57,020 bases of DNA from Brevipalpus yothersi (GCA_003956705.1 QZCP01000299.1:1-57020); one strand, 5' to 3'. Positions 40,095 to 51,725 are shown, numbered from the stretch's first letter. Numbers and translations are program-made. The notes: generated from the sequence alone by a model not told the origin.

Positions 40095-42589
40095 TCACAA
40101 GAAATCATGATCACAATGTAATGTTTGGCCACAAATCGTGGCCAATTTAGCAGATAGATGGAGGAGAGAACAACTCAATTCAAGTAGTCAAGTTATCATT
40201 TATAATTTGCTCATTTTTTCCCATAATCATTATTCCCGCCAAACTTTTTTCGCTGGTCTCTTCCCTAAGTCCAATTATACAAACATCATGCACACGAGTC
40301 AGGTATTAGCCATTCTCTCTCTCTCCATCTCTTTCCAGTGTGACTGAATGTCCATTACTGTAGTGGTCATTACACGTACATTATCTGATAGAATAGAATA
40401 GATATATGGATAAGAATTCCAAATTAGTCCCACCGAGCAATGATGGCTGGGAGAAACGTTTATCTGTGATCATCATTATGGTTTTTGTGTGTATATAGAA
40501 AATAAAGGAAGGAAGAGATAAGTTCACCAATCGATCTTATTGATCAAGAAAACGATACACACATACACTATTTAGTTGCTAAGATGATTGCAAGCTTAAG
40601 ATATTCCTTCTCTCTCCCTCTCTACCAAAGAATGAATAAGACGGCATAAGAGATACAAACTACCGTTATTCGTCAATCCAAACAGCGGTTCCTCTCTCAT
40701 TCTGTTTCTTTCTTTCTTTCTTTTCAACTGAGCACATATAAATCATACGAAATAGACTTTTATTTGCTTAATAAACTGGACTCAACACATAAGTGTAACA
40801 GTGTTATGATAAAAAGGATAGACATTGTGAGAAGAGGAAGATGAAAGATGACTTGCTGGTAGACTACCGATGATGGAGGCTTATTTTCTCTCTTTCACAT
40901 CTTTCCCATCATCCTTCTCATCCCTCTCATCTCTTTCACTATTTTCTTTTTGATACTTACATACTGATTCCATGAACAGCCCATTAGCGCCTGACAAGCT
41001 TTCCAGTTATATGCATAAATTTTTTCCTATTGAAAGGCGTGAGGACGATACAAGTAAACTAATAATAATAATAAGCGTTTCAAGCTGGTTTTTTTCATCA
41101 TTTTCTCTCTCTCTCTCTTTCTTTCTTTCTCTTTCTTCATGCTTCTCTCTCCTCACTCACTTATACACTCATGAATATATTCATCAGATGAGGCCATCTA
41201 TTTAATACACGCGATTCCTTTTAGATTAAACGAATTGCCGGGTGATTCGGCGACGTATCAAACACCAAGATATACGATCTTAGAAAGGTTTGAGCCTTAC
41301 GGCTGTGAAATGATATTATCCATCCTCACTCCGTTCATGTATAATATAAGTTACCTGGTTCCACTCATTTTCTATCTCTCTATCATGAATAGATGGAGAT
41401 AAATAATGGTGGTCAGAATAATTTGAACATAATTTCAGGTGAATCAAACATTCATTCTCCTCCGAAAACTGTCGCCGAATATGTTCATCATCATGATGAT
41501 GTTGATGGTGATGATCAAGCAAACACATAGCTAATGTTGTCCATGTTGCCATTGATTGTGTGTGTATGTATTGAGGCTCTATCTCTCTTTCTGTCTCTTT
41601 AAAGGAGAAAAATTTGTTGAATTTCCTTCAAGCTATGGCTGGCCTCAGGTCATAGGAATATGCATACACACACACACACACATCAAGGCTGAATGTGGCT
41701 CGAATTATCATGAAAATATTCACCCCACAAATGGTGTCAGACTATTGCCACCGATTTGGGGGATTGTATTGCATGATGGCCATCGTGTCAGAATAGATGA
41801 TAAATATTCTTTCGCTCAATTTGGCCAGCAAGTTTGTTGTGGTAACGTGACGGATGATGTTCAAGGTAGGGATGAAGAGATGGAGAGAGAGAGAAAGTTG
41901 AAGAGAGATGAATGGTTGTTCAGCTCATACATCAAAAGCGTTAAATTAATTCATAAGTTGATTAATATCTTTTCTCGTAATTATCAGCCATCTAGCGTAG
42001 CTGGAAAAGCTGAAAATGCTACGATAGAGCAGAGTAAGAGAAAGAGAGAGAGAAATAAAAATGCTGCTATTCGAGTTGGTGGTCGTGGGCTGGAGAGCTG
42101 AAACATTAGCACTGTTCAATGTTCATGATAGAACTTGTATCATGATTTTCGAGAACAGGAAGATGGTAAAGCAAAAAAGGAAGGAATTTAGGAGAGAGAG
42201 AGAGAAAGATAAAGATAATTCGAATGGATGTTAGGCAATGAAATAAGCGAAGAAAATGGATCACTAAGCGATTGGTTATGAAAAATTGACTTGAACTAAT
42301 CGAACCATCACAACTGGCCGAATACATTCAATTGAATTGGTTGGGTTTGGGTGTTGAATGGGAGAGAAAATTCATGATTTCTCTCTTCAACTGACCGATG
42401 ACCATACTGTTGAAGAAAACAATTGAACACACTACATCACATTGTCAGTAATAGAGGGAAAGTAATTGCCGATACGGAAGTGACCGATTGTTTTTGATTG
42501 TGGAAACGTGAACAAAGACAATATGAATGGATAAATAAACCGAAATAAACGTAAAATTTGAGGCTTTTTTTGCATGAAAGATTCAACTT

Positions 42590-42898
42590 GTTAATGTTAT
42601 CTTATGTATAATATATAGTTATTTATATATTTATATATACAATCCATTTTGAATCATCGTGTGTGTGTGTGTTTGTAGGAGAAAGATATTTTTCTTCAAT
42701 CTCAATTTTAAGATGATATTCTCATTTTGTAAGTTTTTCTCAAATTCTTCTTCTTCATCAAATTAATTAGGCAATGGATGTGGATTGAAAATGAAAATGA
42801 TCAAATCAGCATTGCTTTCTCTTTCATCATAATCATCGTATCATAAAAATTTTCACCATATATTAATCATCATCATCTACATGAAATACATATTCCTC
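42590..42898 (-). promoter_or_regulatory. Probable 3' UTR of the NET gene with AT-rich segment and a Pumilio-like site
   Basis: Downstream of the stop codon the transcript strand is AT-rich and non-coding. No canonical AATAAA is seen within about 300 bases. Two TATAAA-type variants lie around 42620-42640, next to TGTATATA (42634-42641 read on the minus strand), which fits the Pumilio consensus UGUANAUA. The transcript end is unknown, and an 8-mer of this composition can occur by chance. Confidence 0.25.
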
Positions 42899-45043
42899 TC
42901 AAATTCGACCATTATACAGACCATAATTCTGATAATAGGACGATAAGCCGGGCACAAGGCCAGGTAAATGGCCAGGCGGTGTTCCCGTGGGCAGTCCACC
43001 GGTCAGGCTTGGTGTTAATCCGGATCCAGGCACCTTATATGGATGAAAACGAAAAGCTTCCAATTGAGAAAGTGTTGGTCCTCCTCCGCCACCTCCTCCG
43101 CCACCAGCACGAGATAGAGCTGATGAGTATACCGATGAGGCCAACGAATGAGGTGGATTATTTGGATTATAAAAACTGTTCAAACCACCCAATGGACTGC
43201 CAGCACCACCAGCACCGGCACCAGCAGCACTGGCAGCCAATGCGGCAGCGGCAGCAGCGGAACTGCTGGTCAAATGTGTTTTAACATGCTGATTCAGATC
43301 ATCTGAATTGGTGAAAGTTTTACCACAATTACCCCAACCACACATACGCGGCTGGCTACCACTTGGATTGGATGCTGCCATGGCGGCAAATGAGCTGGCA
43401 TACGCAAATGGTGGCAAAAAAGCGGCTACCGCAGCGGCAGCATTCGAATTGGGTTGCATAGGATGTCCATTACATGTTACCGGATTACATGCACCATTGT
43501 TACATGCTGCCATATTGGACAGAGCGGCACTAAATTGACAGTGTTTACAGTATGGACCATCGCGACACATGGATGCGGCCGCATGATGAGCTGATTTGAG
43601 GCTTGCCAATGCGGCTGCTTGATGCGGATTCAGGTAAGGTGACAATAGAGCAGGTGGATAATGTGAGGAGGCACTAAGTAAATCTGCCCCAATGTGATGA
43701 GGTAATGAGGCACCTGACGGTGTGAGTCCTGTGTAACCATTGAGGCCACTAAGACCATTTAGACCACCACTGGCGGCAGCCATTGCGGCAACTGTGGCAG
43801 CAACCGAGGAGGAGGACATATTGGCGGCTGTGTTGGATGAGGAGGAAGATGAGGAAGAAGATGATGTTTTACACGATACAGGCAATGTTGAATCACTTTT
43901 CGAATTACCATTATTGTTATTATTATTATTATTATTTAAAGCGGTCAGCTGACTTTTGGACAATTCAGTTGATCCTGAACTAGTGTATGATATGGCCGTT
44001 GAACCGGATGTTAATGGTGATCCTTTGGATGATGTTGTAGAGTGATGATTATGATGGTGAATATCATTTTTACCACCACCATTGGAGCTAGTGTTCGAAT
44101 GATTGTGGCTATTACGATCACCCTCATTGGAATTTGGACGATGATGATGGTGAGAATGATTGTCCAAACCTAATTTTTCCCGATCATTTGGCACACGAGA
44201 ATCGGAATTATTATGATTATTATGATGATGATGGTGATGATGATTTAAGCGAGATGAGGGTGATGAAGATGAAGATTCATGACTATTGACAACTTTTGGT
44301 GATCGATGATCTCGATCACGATCGGAAGAAGATGAAGTACTGCCACCACTGCTGGACCGATGATCCTTAATTCGACCAGCATCTATCACATGTACACTAT
44401 TGCTTCGTGAATTGCCATTGGAATTAATATTGGAGTTGGTGTTGTTGTTGTTGTTTGAGCCACTAGTATTGAGAGAATGATGGTGATGTAGATGATGATT
44501 GTTAACTAGTTGATGGTATGGTGATAGACTATGATTTGTGGTGTGATGATGAGGGTGGGCTGTTGAATGGTTGTTGTTGTTGTTGTTGTGTTCACTTTTC
44601 AAGGAAGAAGATGTTGAATTGAGTGAATTGGATGATGAAGATGAGCATTTGGTTTCATAGGGCTTAAATGAAATCCTGGCTTCAACACTGCCCGCACTAT
44701 TTGATCTCAATGAATCGGCACATACATCTCGACCATCCCGGCCACCATGTTCACTGCCACTACCACTGCCACTGCCACCACCGACACCAATTATGACGCC
44801 ATTTTTATCCGATGAAACACTATCCGATCGATCACTTGATGCCGAATTAATGTGACGATGCTTGGATGATGGCTTCTCTAGTGGTGGTATTATTGGCTTT
44901 TGATTTGGTGGCAATACATCGGCACCAATACTTGAGCATGTTCGTGCCAATAAGGCTAATGGTGATTGTTTAGCATCCAATGTGGTTGCAAGTGGTGGCA
45001 CATCTTCTTCACGCAAATAACGATTGGCCAAAGCGGAACTCAT
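42899..45043 (-). CDS. noc: NET-family zinc finger co-repressor (Noc/Elbow-like)
   Basis: Uninterrupted 714-codon frame with clear homology. Residues counted from the ATG at 45041-45043: SPLALLA box (27-33) followed by TCSSIGAD; FKPY at 126-129, the motif through which Drosophila Elbow/Noc recruit Groucho; a Ser/Asn/His-rich disordered stretch (about 132-410) with poly-His 268-274, poly-Asn 370-378 and poly-Ser 394-403; Cys box CRDGPYCKHC (493-502) plus further Cys at 514, 519 and 524; one C2H2 finger with Cys568, Cys573, His586 and His590; poly-Ala 595-601; poly-Gly 647-655; FHPYK 666-670; C-terminal YYQNYGLYNGRI. Known role of the family: nuclear repressors in tracheal, appendage and eye patterning. 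Start choice: the frame is open upstream to a stop at 45131-45133, but this is the first ATG, its Kozak context is weak, and no pyrimidine-rich acceptor is visible before it; an upstream exon cannot be excluded. Odd: the finger is C-x4-C where the family usually has C-x8-C. Noc and Elbow cannot be told apart here. Confidence 0.93.
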   Translation of the reverse strand: MSSALANRYLREEDVPPLATTLDAKQSPLALLARTCSSIGADVLPPNQKPIIPPLEKPSSKHRHINSASSDRSDSVSSDKNGVIIGVGGGSGSGSGSEHGGRDGRDVCADSLRSNSAGSVEARISFKPYETKCSSSSSNSLNSTSSSLKSEHNNNNNNHSTAHPHHHTTNHSLSPYHQLVNNHHLHHHHSLNTSGSNNNNNTNSNINSNGNSRSNSVHVIDAGRIKDHRSSSGGSTSSSSDRDRDHRSPKVVNSHESSSSSPSSRLNHHHHHHHNNHNNSDSRVPNDREKLGLDNHSHHHHRPNSNEGDRNSHNHSNTSSNGGGKNDIHHHNHHSTTSSKGSPLTSGSTAISYTSSGSTELSKSQLTALNNNNNNNNNGNSKSDSTLPVSCKTSSSSSSSSSSNTAANMSSSSVAATVAAMAAASGGLNGLSGLNGYTGLTPSGASLPHHIGADLLSASSHYPPALLSPYLNPHQAAALASLKSAHHAAASMCRDGPYCKHCQFSAALSNMAACNNGACNPVTCNGHPMQPNSNAAAAVAAFLPPFAYASSFAAMAASNPSGSQPRMCGWGNCGKTFTNSDDLNQHVKTHLTSSSAAAAAALAASAAGAGAGGAGSPLGGLNSFYNPNNPPHSLASSVYSSALSRAGGGGGGGGGPTLSQLEAFRFHPYKVPGSGLTPSLTGGLPTGTPPGHLPGLVPGLSSYYQNYGLYNGRI
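43274..43342 (-). other. C2H2 zinc finger coding segment of the NET gene
   Basis: Encodes C-x4-C-x12-H-x3-H (CGWGNC, then KTF, then HVKTH). The CGK-F and H-x3-H core agrees with NET fingers. The inter-cysteine loop is four residues shorter than the x8 loop that I know as typical of Noc, Elbow and ZNF503/703. Confidence 0.85.
43910..43936 (-). repeat. In-frame (AAT)n repeat encoding poly-Asn
   Basis: Nine consecutive Asn codons in the NET gene, eight AAT and one AAC, so nearly a pure trinucleotide microsatellite. The neighbouring poly-Ser run uses mixed TCA/TCT/TCC codons and is less prone to slippage. Length polymorphism is therefore most likely at this site. Confidence 0.85.
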
Positions 45044-45784
45044 CAGGCCACTTTGATAATGTTCTCCAATTACACTAGTATTATACACACAATTCAATAT
45101 CTCGATCAGTTTGAGATATTTAAGTGATGATCAATTATGTGTGTGTTGATCAAGAGAAATAGATTAATACCTCTCTCTAAGCACACACAAATTGATTACG
45201 TTCGGGTATGTGTATTAATATTATAGGTAATGTGATAGATTATATGTTTCGCAACAAATACCATTCATATACACCAAAATGAACACACTTAATTAGTTGA
45301 TTAGTGTATATATGTCAACACACACAAACACGTTATCGAAGCAAGATGTGAGAGTATGATTACTCTTTGATCCTCTCTCTTGTGTCCACAAAATCCTTGA
45401 TGGCAACAGAAAAGATCCTAAATTGTGATTGAGATTGTTGTTGATCGATTAACACATACACACACACTATTGGAAATCAAGTAAAATGGAGTATCCAAAT
45501 ATTCTGGTTCTCTCCGATATTGTAAGTTTAAATATCATCTATTCTTGATGTGGTAATAATAATCATAACATCGAGAACCGACAGAAACAAGAGCGAGAAA
45601 AAAAGATAGACTTTTACTCGTTCAGTGCGAGAACTCAAAATGAAATGCTTTAATGCTTTTCGTTTTCGCAACAGTCTGCGAAGCGAGTGAGCCATGAGGC
45701 ATCTTGTGAGTCTGCGTAACTTTTTTTCACACTTGCGTTGTTTTAGTGTCATCTGGTGGACAGTTGATGGTAACTGTTTTTTTT
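45044..45784. other. 5' flank of the NET gene, probable 5' UTR and promoter region
   Basis: Non-coding. The NET frame stays open to the stop at 45131-45133. The region has scattered TG/CA runs and a short CT run near 45171, but no long GA/CT tract. I see no convincing TATA box or initiator. The transcription start must lie here or further upstream (higher coordinates). Confidence 0.4.
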
Positions 45785-45913
45785 GAAAAGTTCTGAAAGT
45801 TCTAAAAAGTTCTGAAGAGTTGTGATAAGTTTCGAAGAGTTCTGAGGAGTTTTGAGGAGTTCTGATGGGTTCTGATAAGTTACCATGAGCTCAGATGAGT
45901 TTTGAGGAGTGAT
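45785..45913. repeat. Degenerate 10-bp tandem repeat
   Basis: About 13 consecutive units of close to 10 bases, consensus GARGAGTTCT on the plus strand. One unit is 9 bases long and most carry one to three substitutions. It lies roughly 0.75 kb upstream of the NET start codon. The minus-strand frame over it reads as a repetitive Asn-Ser-Ser-Glu-Leu pattern and is not a gene. Confidence 0.85.
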
Positions 45914-46912
45914 GATGTATAGTTTCTTCGAATGAAAGTTTGAAGAATTGTGAGCTGTTGAAAATTTTGTACCCAATGATGATGATTAGGATTGATGAAA
46001 TTTGATGATAAGAAGTTATAAGTTATAAGTGGAAAGAGGATAAGTGCAGAGTGTGTGATGAGATGATCGATATTTTTCTCATTGTTGATTGGGAAGAAGA
46101 TTGCTGTTGGGTTGTGTTCATCAAGATATGTCATCTTGAACAGCCGGTGTGTATTGGTAGGGCACATTTGGGATACCATAGCATGATGACATTCAGTTGT
46201 ATGTGAATGTTGGTTAACAAAATTTGAGACATGCCAGGGGTATAAGATTTCAGATGGAGAGAACAAATGTGTTCACTTGTTATGTGAAGCTATGGCTTGG
46301 TGTTCTCAACAGTCTATGCTTGTCCAATCACATCATCATTAGTAAGAATCAAAACACACAAAACACACTTTTCAGGATACAAAAAAAAGTTTCCAAGTGA
46401 ATGATTACTGACAAAATGGATCCCAAAGAAACCAGTTGAGGTAAACATGGAACATTATCTACTTTCGAGTGCGATGAAATGTGAGGAAAAAGGAATTGTA
46501 CAAATTAGTTAAGTTAGATAGAAGAAAGTGAAAAATCTACAAGAAAATCTTCAAAATTCAACCCACCAATTGGAATACACTTATTGTATTCAATATCCGA
46601 TTACACAGCTACCGAAAAAAATGAGAAAAACCAGAACATATTCAAAATTTTCTAAAGAGAGGGAATCGATCAAAAGAATGACCACCGAACAAGAGGTCAA
46701 GTTTTCGTTGGTCCACCGCTTCGGGACATTTTGACAGCTAGCCAATGGACATAAGGATCTACATAGGTCTCGGGAGGCATATACATTCACGAGAAAGGAC
46801 ATGAGGCCGAGGTTGTTCCGATGAACTGAGATAGGCTCACTTTGTTGATCTCTCAGAAAAGGCCGATCCACTTTTTCTATGCCCAAATCTTTGTTCGTCC
46901 AGTGAACTGGAC

Positions 46913-46915
46913 AAA

Positions 46916-47004
<89 letters not shown>
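46913..47004. repeat. Compound (AAAG)n-(GA)n microsatellite
   Basis: About ten AAAG units merge directly into a pure GA run, as expected if one repeat type arose from the other by slippage and point change. Confidence 0.95.
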
Positions 47005-47006
<2 letters not shown>

Positions 47007-50000
47007 CAAGTTCATAGAGGAAAGAGACAATGTTTCATCGACCACATCGAATGGAAGAATGAAGAATGCATTTCGATTCTTGTCATTGATAAACCATCGG
47101 ATACTCTCTCTCTCTCTCTACTCCTGACACCATCGTGATCGTTAAAAAATAATGTTATTCTGGGAACCAAAAAGAAGGTGAAAGATATATGGACAGTAGA
47201 GCCCACCGAGAAATAAAGGAAAAGAGAGAGAGACCAAAGAGCCAAATGTTTTTCTTTGGGCAAAAATTTGAATGAAAACACATAGACATGTACCTTTCAT
47301 CAGGGGAGGTCCAGAAAGATGGGTGCTTTCATAGGTGATATGTATGTGTGTATGTGTGGAAGGAAGCATAATAAAAGGTATAGAGAGGAGAAGAAGATGA
47401 AATGAAAGCGATGCGGTAAAATGGAACTGAATTTTTGGTGGGATACAAAATGATAGAGTAGCACGCAAAAAGATCATCAAGTTGGTATAAGCCATGTGAT
47501 TCCTTGTTGAAAATGAATAACTAATTGTCTAGTTGAAATTTTGTTCTCTCTCTCTTTTGCGCGTTTCGCTTGCCTACTCGCCCTTCTTCACTTTAAATAA
47601 TCATCAAAAGAGAAACAATCATCCCTAATAAGAGTGTCACAAATTTTGATGAATTATTTTTTTCTTCCCTTCACAAACCTCTTCTCTCAACCTCTACCAT
47701 TTGGACAAACACCATTGAAAAAGTATGCAAAAGAGCGAGAGAGACGAAAAAGAAGAAAAACTCTTGAAAGATGAAGAGAGAGAAAAAGACCTGGAATCGG
47801 ACTGATGAATCTTTTCCTTTTTCTCACTATTATCTTTTACTTGTGCTCATTAATTATGCATGCATGTCTCTCCAATCAGTCCCGCTACGATTATTCACAT
47901 GAACATTTCCACTTGATTCATCATCTCTCCATCATTTTGTTTCCAGTAAAAAAAAATATTTCGTCTCTCTCTCTCTCACTCTCCAAACTTCCATACTATG
48001 TAATTTACTTTTGCGGCCAACAGCATTTCGTAAACATTACCAAAAGTTAAAAAGTATCATTTAGGACCATGCCTTCGAAAAATGATCATCTTTTACATCT
48101 ATCTTTTTCTCTCTCTCTCTCTCACCCATCGATTCTCTCTATTATTTCGGTTTGCACCCTGTTTGTCAAATTGACCTCCCATCGGCTGCTCTATGCTTAG
48201 GATCCGTTTCCTTTTGGGGCCTTCAAAATCACACAGACACACACACATTCATATAGATAGGTCCGGATTCATAGGCCATTGGCGTGATATTTATTGGTGA
48301 AAGAAAAAATTCATCACACACATAGCCTGGGGAATCGAAGTTTGATTCATTTCAAATTTACGCTTGATTTTCTCCTGAGCCATACCAAAAACCATAGATT
48401 GTTTTCATCGAATGGACAGCTGACATTTTTCTCTCTCTCTTTCTAAAGGTTTGACCAATGGGCTAATGATATATAGATGGTATGTGTATAGCTGTCCACA
48501 CTCATAAATCAATAGCTGGCTTACTTTTGTACCAGAAAACAAAAAATTTGAACCAGAAAATCAGAAGCTGGTTCAAGTTGACTTGGTCCTCTCTCTTTCT
48601 CTCCTCTAGTGGCTTTGGTGTTAAAAAGAATATATACAACTAAATATATGTGTATTCATCTCAGCCCTCATTTGTGGTCATATATCATGCTCAATGGGGC
48701 TAGAAAAATTTTAATTATATATATACGTTTGGAGTTACAGCTTTGCTTAATGCTTTTTGTATCCTCTATTTTTCCTATTCACTTAGCACTTTTTTGTGGC
48801 AGAGAAAGAAAGAAAAATTTTTCGCTTCAAAGCTTGTTCCCCTAAAATGTTGGCAATAAATCATCAAAATTGTACTGTATCACACATCATCATATACTAT
48901 TTTTCCTCTATCTATCTCTCAGCTGGACATTTTTCTCTGTCTCTGTGTGAATTATTTTGTGAGCACTCTATGAACAACAAACATTTTAGACGCGTCCCGG
49001 TGAGGCACAGAGGCACATGGAAAAATATTTATTCGTTTTTAGGTGTTCATGAGAGGATGTCATTGATAGAAAAGCTCTCATTTTGAAATATATTTTCTCT
49101 CTTTTTCAGATATGAAATAGTGAATTTTTCTCCAAAACATATTTCCAAGACATTGGATGTTTATATTTACCAATTTAAAGATCTGTTGACATTATTCATG
49201 AAGATTAATATGAATATATTGTTTACAGTTATAGCACATACATGCATCATGCATCAACAGGGAGAGAGAGGATGGTAAGAATTCGAATTATTCATGAAAA
49301 CGGATGATGGAAGGAGGAGAGTGTCGAAACCAGGTAGACATAAAGAAAGAGAGAGAAAGAAAGTAAGAAAACAATATTGCAATAAAAAATAATCATCTTC
49401 ACGAGTTCATGTTTAGTGGTTGAGGTAATAATTAAGTGACCTTAACTTTTCGTGTATGTGTGTGTGTTGAAATAAAACAATATTGACTTGAAAGAAAGTA
49501 GAAGAAAGATAAATAATTTTCACTATTATTATTTTGTATTTTGAATATTTTAACGAAAAAAGAAGAGAGAAAAAAGAGGTTTCAAGCCAAAACAAACTAA
49601 TAAAATGATCAAAAATGATGATGATAGATCGGATGAATGTAGCTATAAATGACATACTGATTTATGGCCAAATAGTCGTGAATCATGATTTGGTCATCAA
49701 TTGTATAATGAACGAACAATAGTTTCATTCATTTGGATAGTGGAAAAAGGTAATACATTATCATATAACATTGGGTCAAGATTTACAGCCACTTTGATGT
49801 ATCGGTTTGCTGGATATTGTACAATCCAGAGGTTGTGTGTGCAAGTTTCATGATAAATCGAATTCAGATTTATGATAATATTCATCATTGGAGTGTTATC
49901 GAAAACAAGCTAATTATGCAATTTATTCTCATTATAAATCATTTTCGATTTCCACATGAACAACCGTGAAATGATTTTGATCATTTCGTTTTTTCTCTGA

Positions 50001-50389
50001 GGCTTTAGCAATGGAAAAAAGTGGACATATACACACAATTTACGCCTTAAAATGATAAACTTGCCAAATAATGACAATCCTTTTGGTTATCTTCAAATCT
50101 TTGATATTTTCAATTGAAGTTAAGAGAAATCAAGTATATCACAATTGATCACTCATTTGCCTAAGAGAACCCGCTTAAATGATTAGCATTTATTGGCAAC
50201 TTTTTACTCAAATTTCGTAAGCAATAAGCTCGAAAAACACTTGAAAAGACTTTTATCTCTCAAATCAAATCAAATTTTTCAATTGATGAAGCATTATCAC
50301 TTATTTAATAAACTTTGTCCCTCAAAAGCTGCAAAGTTTGGTGAGCTGTGTTGAAAGAAGCCAAAAACATTGATTAATCATATTTTTGG

Positions 50390-50417
<28 letters not shown>
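50390..50417. repeat. (GA)n microsatellite
   Basis: GA run of about 27 bases. Confidence 0.95.
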
Positions 50418-50421
<4 letters not shown>

Positions 50422-51679
50422 TTTGTAATTCAAAATAGATAGTAAACCGATAAGATTGTAATTGAATATCTTTTGAAGATATCGCATTGATAAACTTCAT
50501 CTTCTTCTTATCAATGAGGCTGGCAAAACTTGAGCGATATCAAATTGAGATCATCGCGTAAATCCAAGTGTATATCTGATCGGCATTTCTTTTTCATCTC
50601 TCTTCCTCTCTTCCTCTCTTCTCGATACTCTCATCTTCATTATTTGAACTAATTTTAAGTTATTTTGATACACTTTACGAGTGAATCAATTTTAGAAAGA
50701 AAAATAAGGAGAAGATGACAGCTTTAATCACTGTTTACTTGAACTTTCGGTTATGTTAAACAAATTGTCAAGTGTAAACCTAAATTGGTTCGCACGATGA
50801 TGAGGTTATCCTCATCATATGGCAAAGAGGTCATCGGTGATGACATTTGACTGTAATCAGTGACTTTGTCCACTTTTGTGATGGACATGGCAATCTCCAG
50901 TGGATGAGAATGAATTAGGGTGAACATAAGTTGGGATCGTGAGAGGTCCACTCATCAGAATCGATCTTGTTGTGCAATGATGATCATGTGATCAGTCTTG
51001 GGGACATGATTATGGGCATAGAAACTAAACTAAGGAATGAGAAGGAAGATGGAGAAGATGAAGAAAAGTTAGTGAGAAGAGAAATGTGCATTCCTCTTTC
51101 ACTTGAAAAGAGTCAGAATGAAGGATGAAGATGAAAAGAGAGCGAAAGTTGTTGCCGCTCTCTCTCTATCTCTCTCTGTCTGTCTTTCGAACACCAGATA
51201 GATGATCTTCTCATTTGATCCCATAACCGAAAATAGATGGTTCAAGATGATTTGGCTGATACAAGCTCACTGATATGCCCTTCCATCTCTCTCCCCCTCT
51301 CTTCCTCTCTTCCCCTCTCTCTCTCTCTCTCTCTTCTCTTGTTCCATCTTCATTCCTCCCTCATTCTACTAGATTGTCCAAAGCCATTTGCGAGTGATAA
51401 ATGGTCCAAAGATATATGGTTCAATGGTAGTAATAGACTATTGACCAAAATTCTCATCATCAGTCTTCTTCGCAATCATTTATAACTCGGTTCCTTTGCT
51501 TTTTCACTCGATTATATGGAGCCTGACTTTCTTCCCGCTCTTTTCTTCTCTCTCTCTCTCTCTCTCTTTTGAAACATTCTCACTCTTCATACAACATCAT
51601 CAATTCTTTCATTATCTTTCTTCGCCAATCATGCATCATTCAGCCCATGGTTTAGTCTACGTTTTCATGTGCTTGTCTA

Positions 51680-51682
<3 letters not shown>

Positions 51683-51719
<37 letters not shown>
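51683..51719. repeat. (CT)n microsatellite
   Basis: CT run of about 37 bases; a shorter run lies at 51547-51568. Confidence 0.95.

Positions 51720-51725
<6 letters not shown>

Larger units (their letters stand above)
36594..42589. other. Non-coding, downstream side of the NET gene
   Basis: Holds the hairpin at 36924-36970 and three GA tracts, then becomes free of long tracts after 40.1 kb. The 181-codon frame at 41556-42101 is judged spurious. Confidence 0.55.

Noticed and set aside
41556..42101. 181-codon plus-strand frame near the NET gene
   Set aside because: Starts at TTG, has no in-frame ATG for roughly the first 100 codons, contains CA- and GA-repeat translations and no known domain.
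42979..43983. Plus-strand frames inside the NET gene
   Set aside because: Antisense shadows of the Ala/Gly/Ser/Asn-rich coding sequence.
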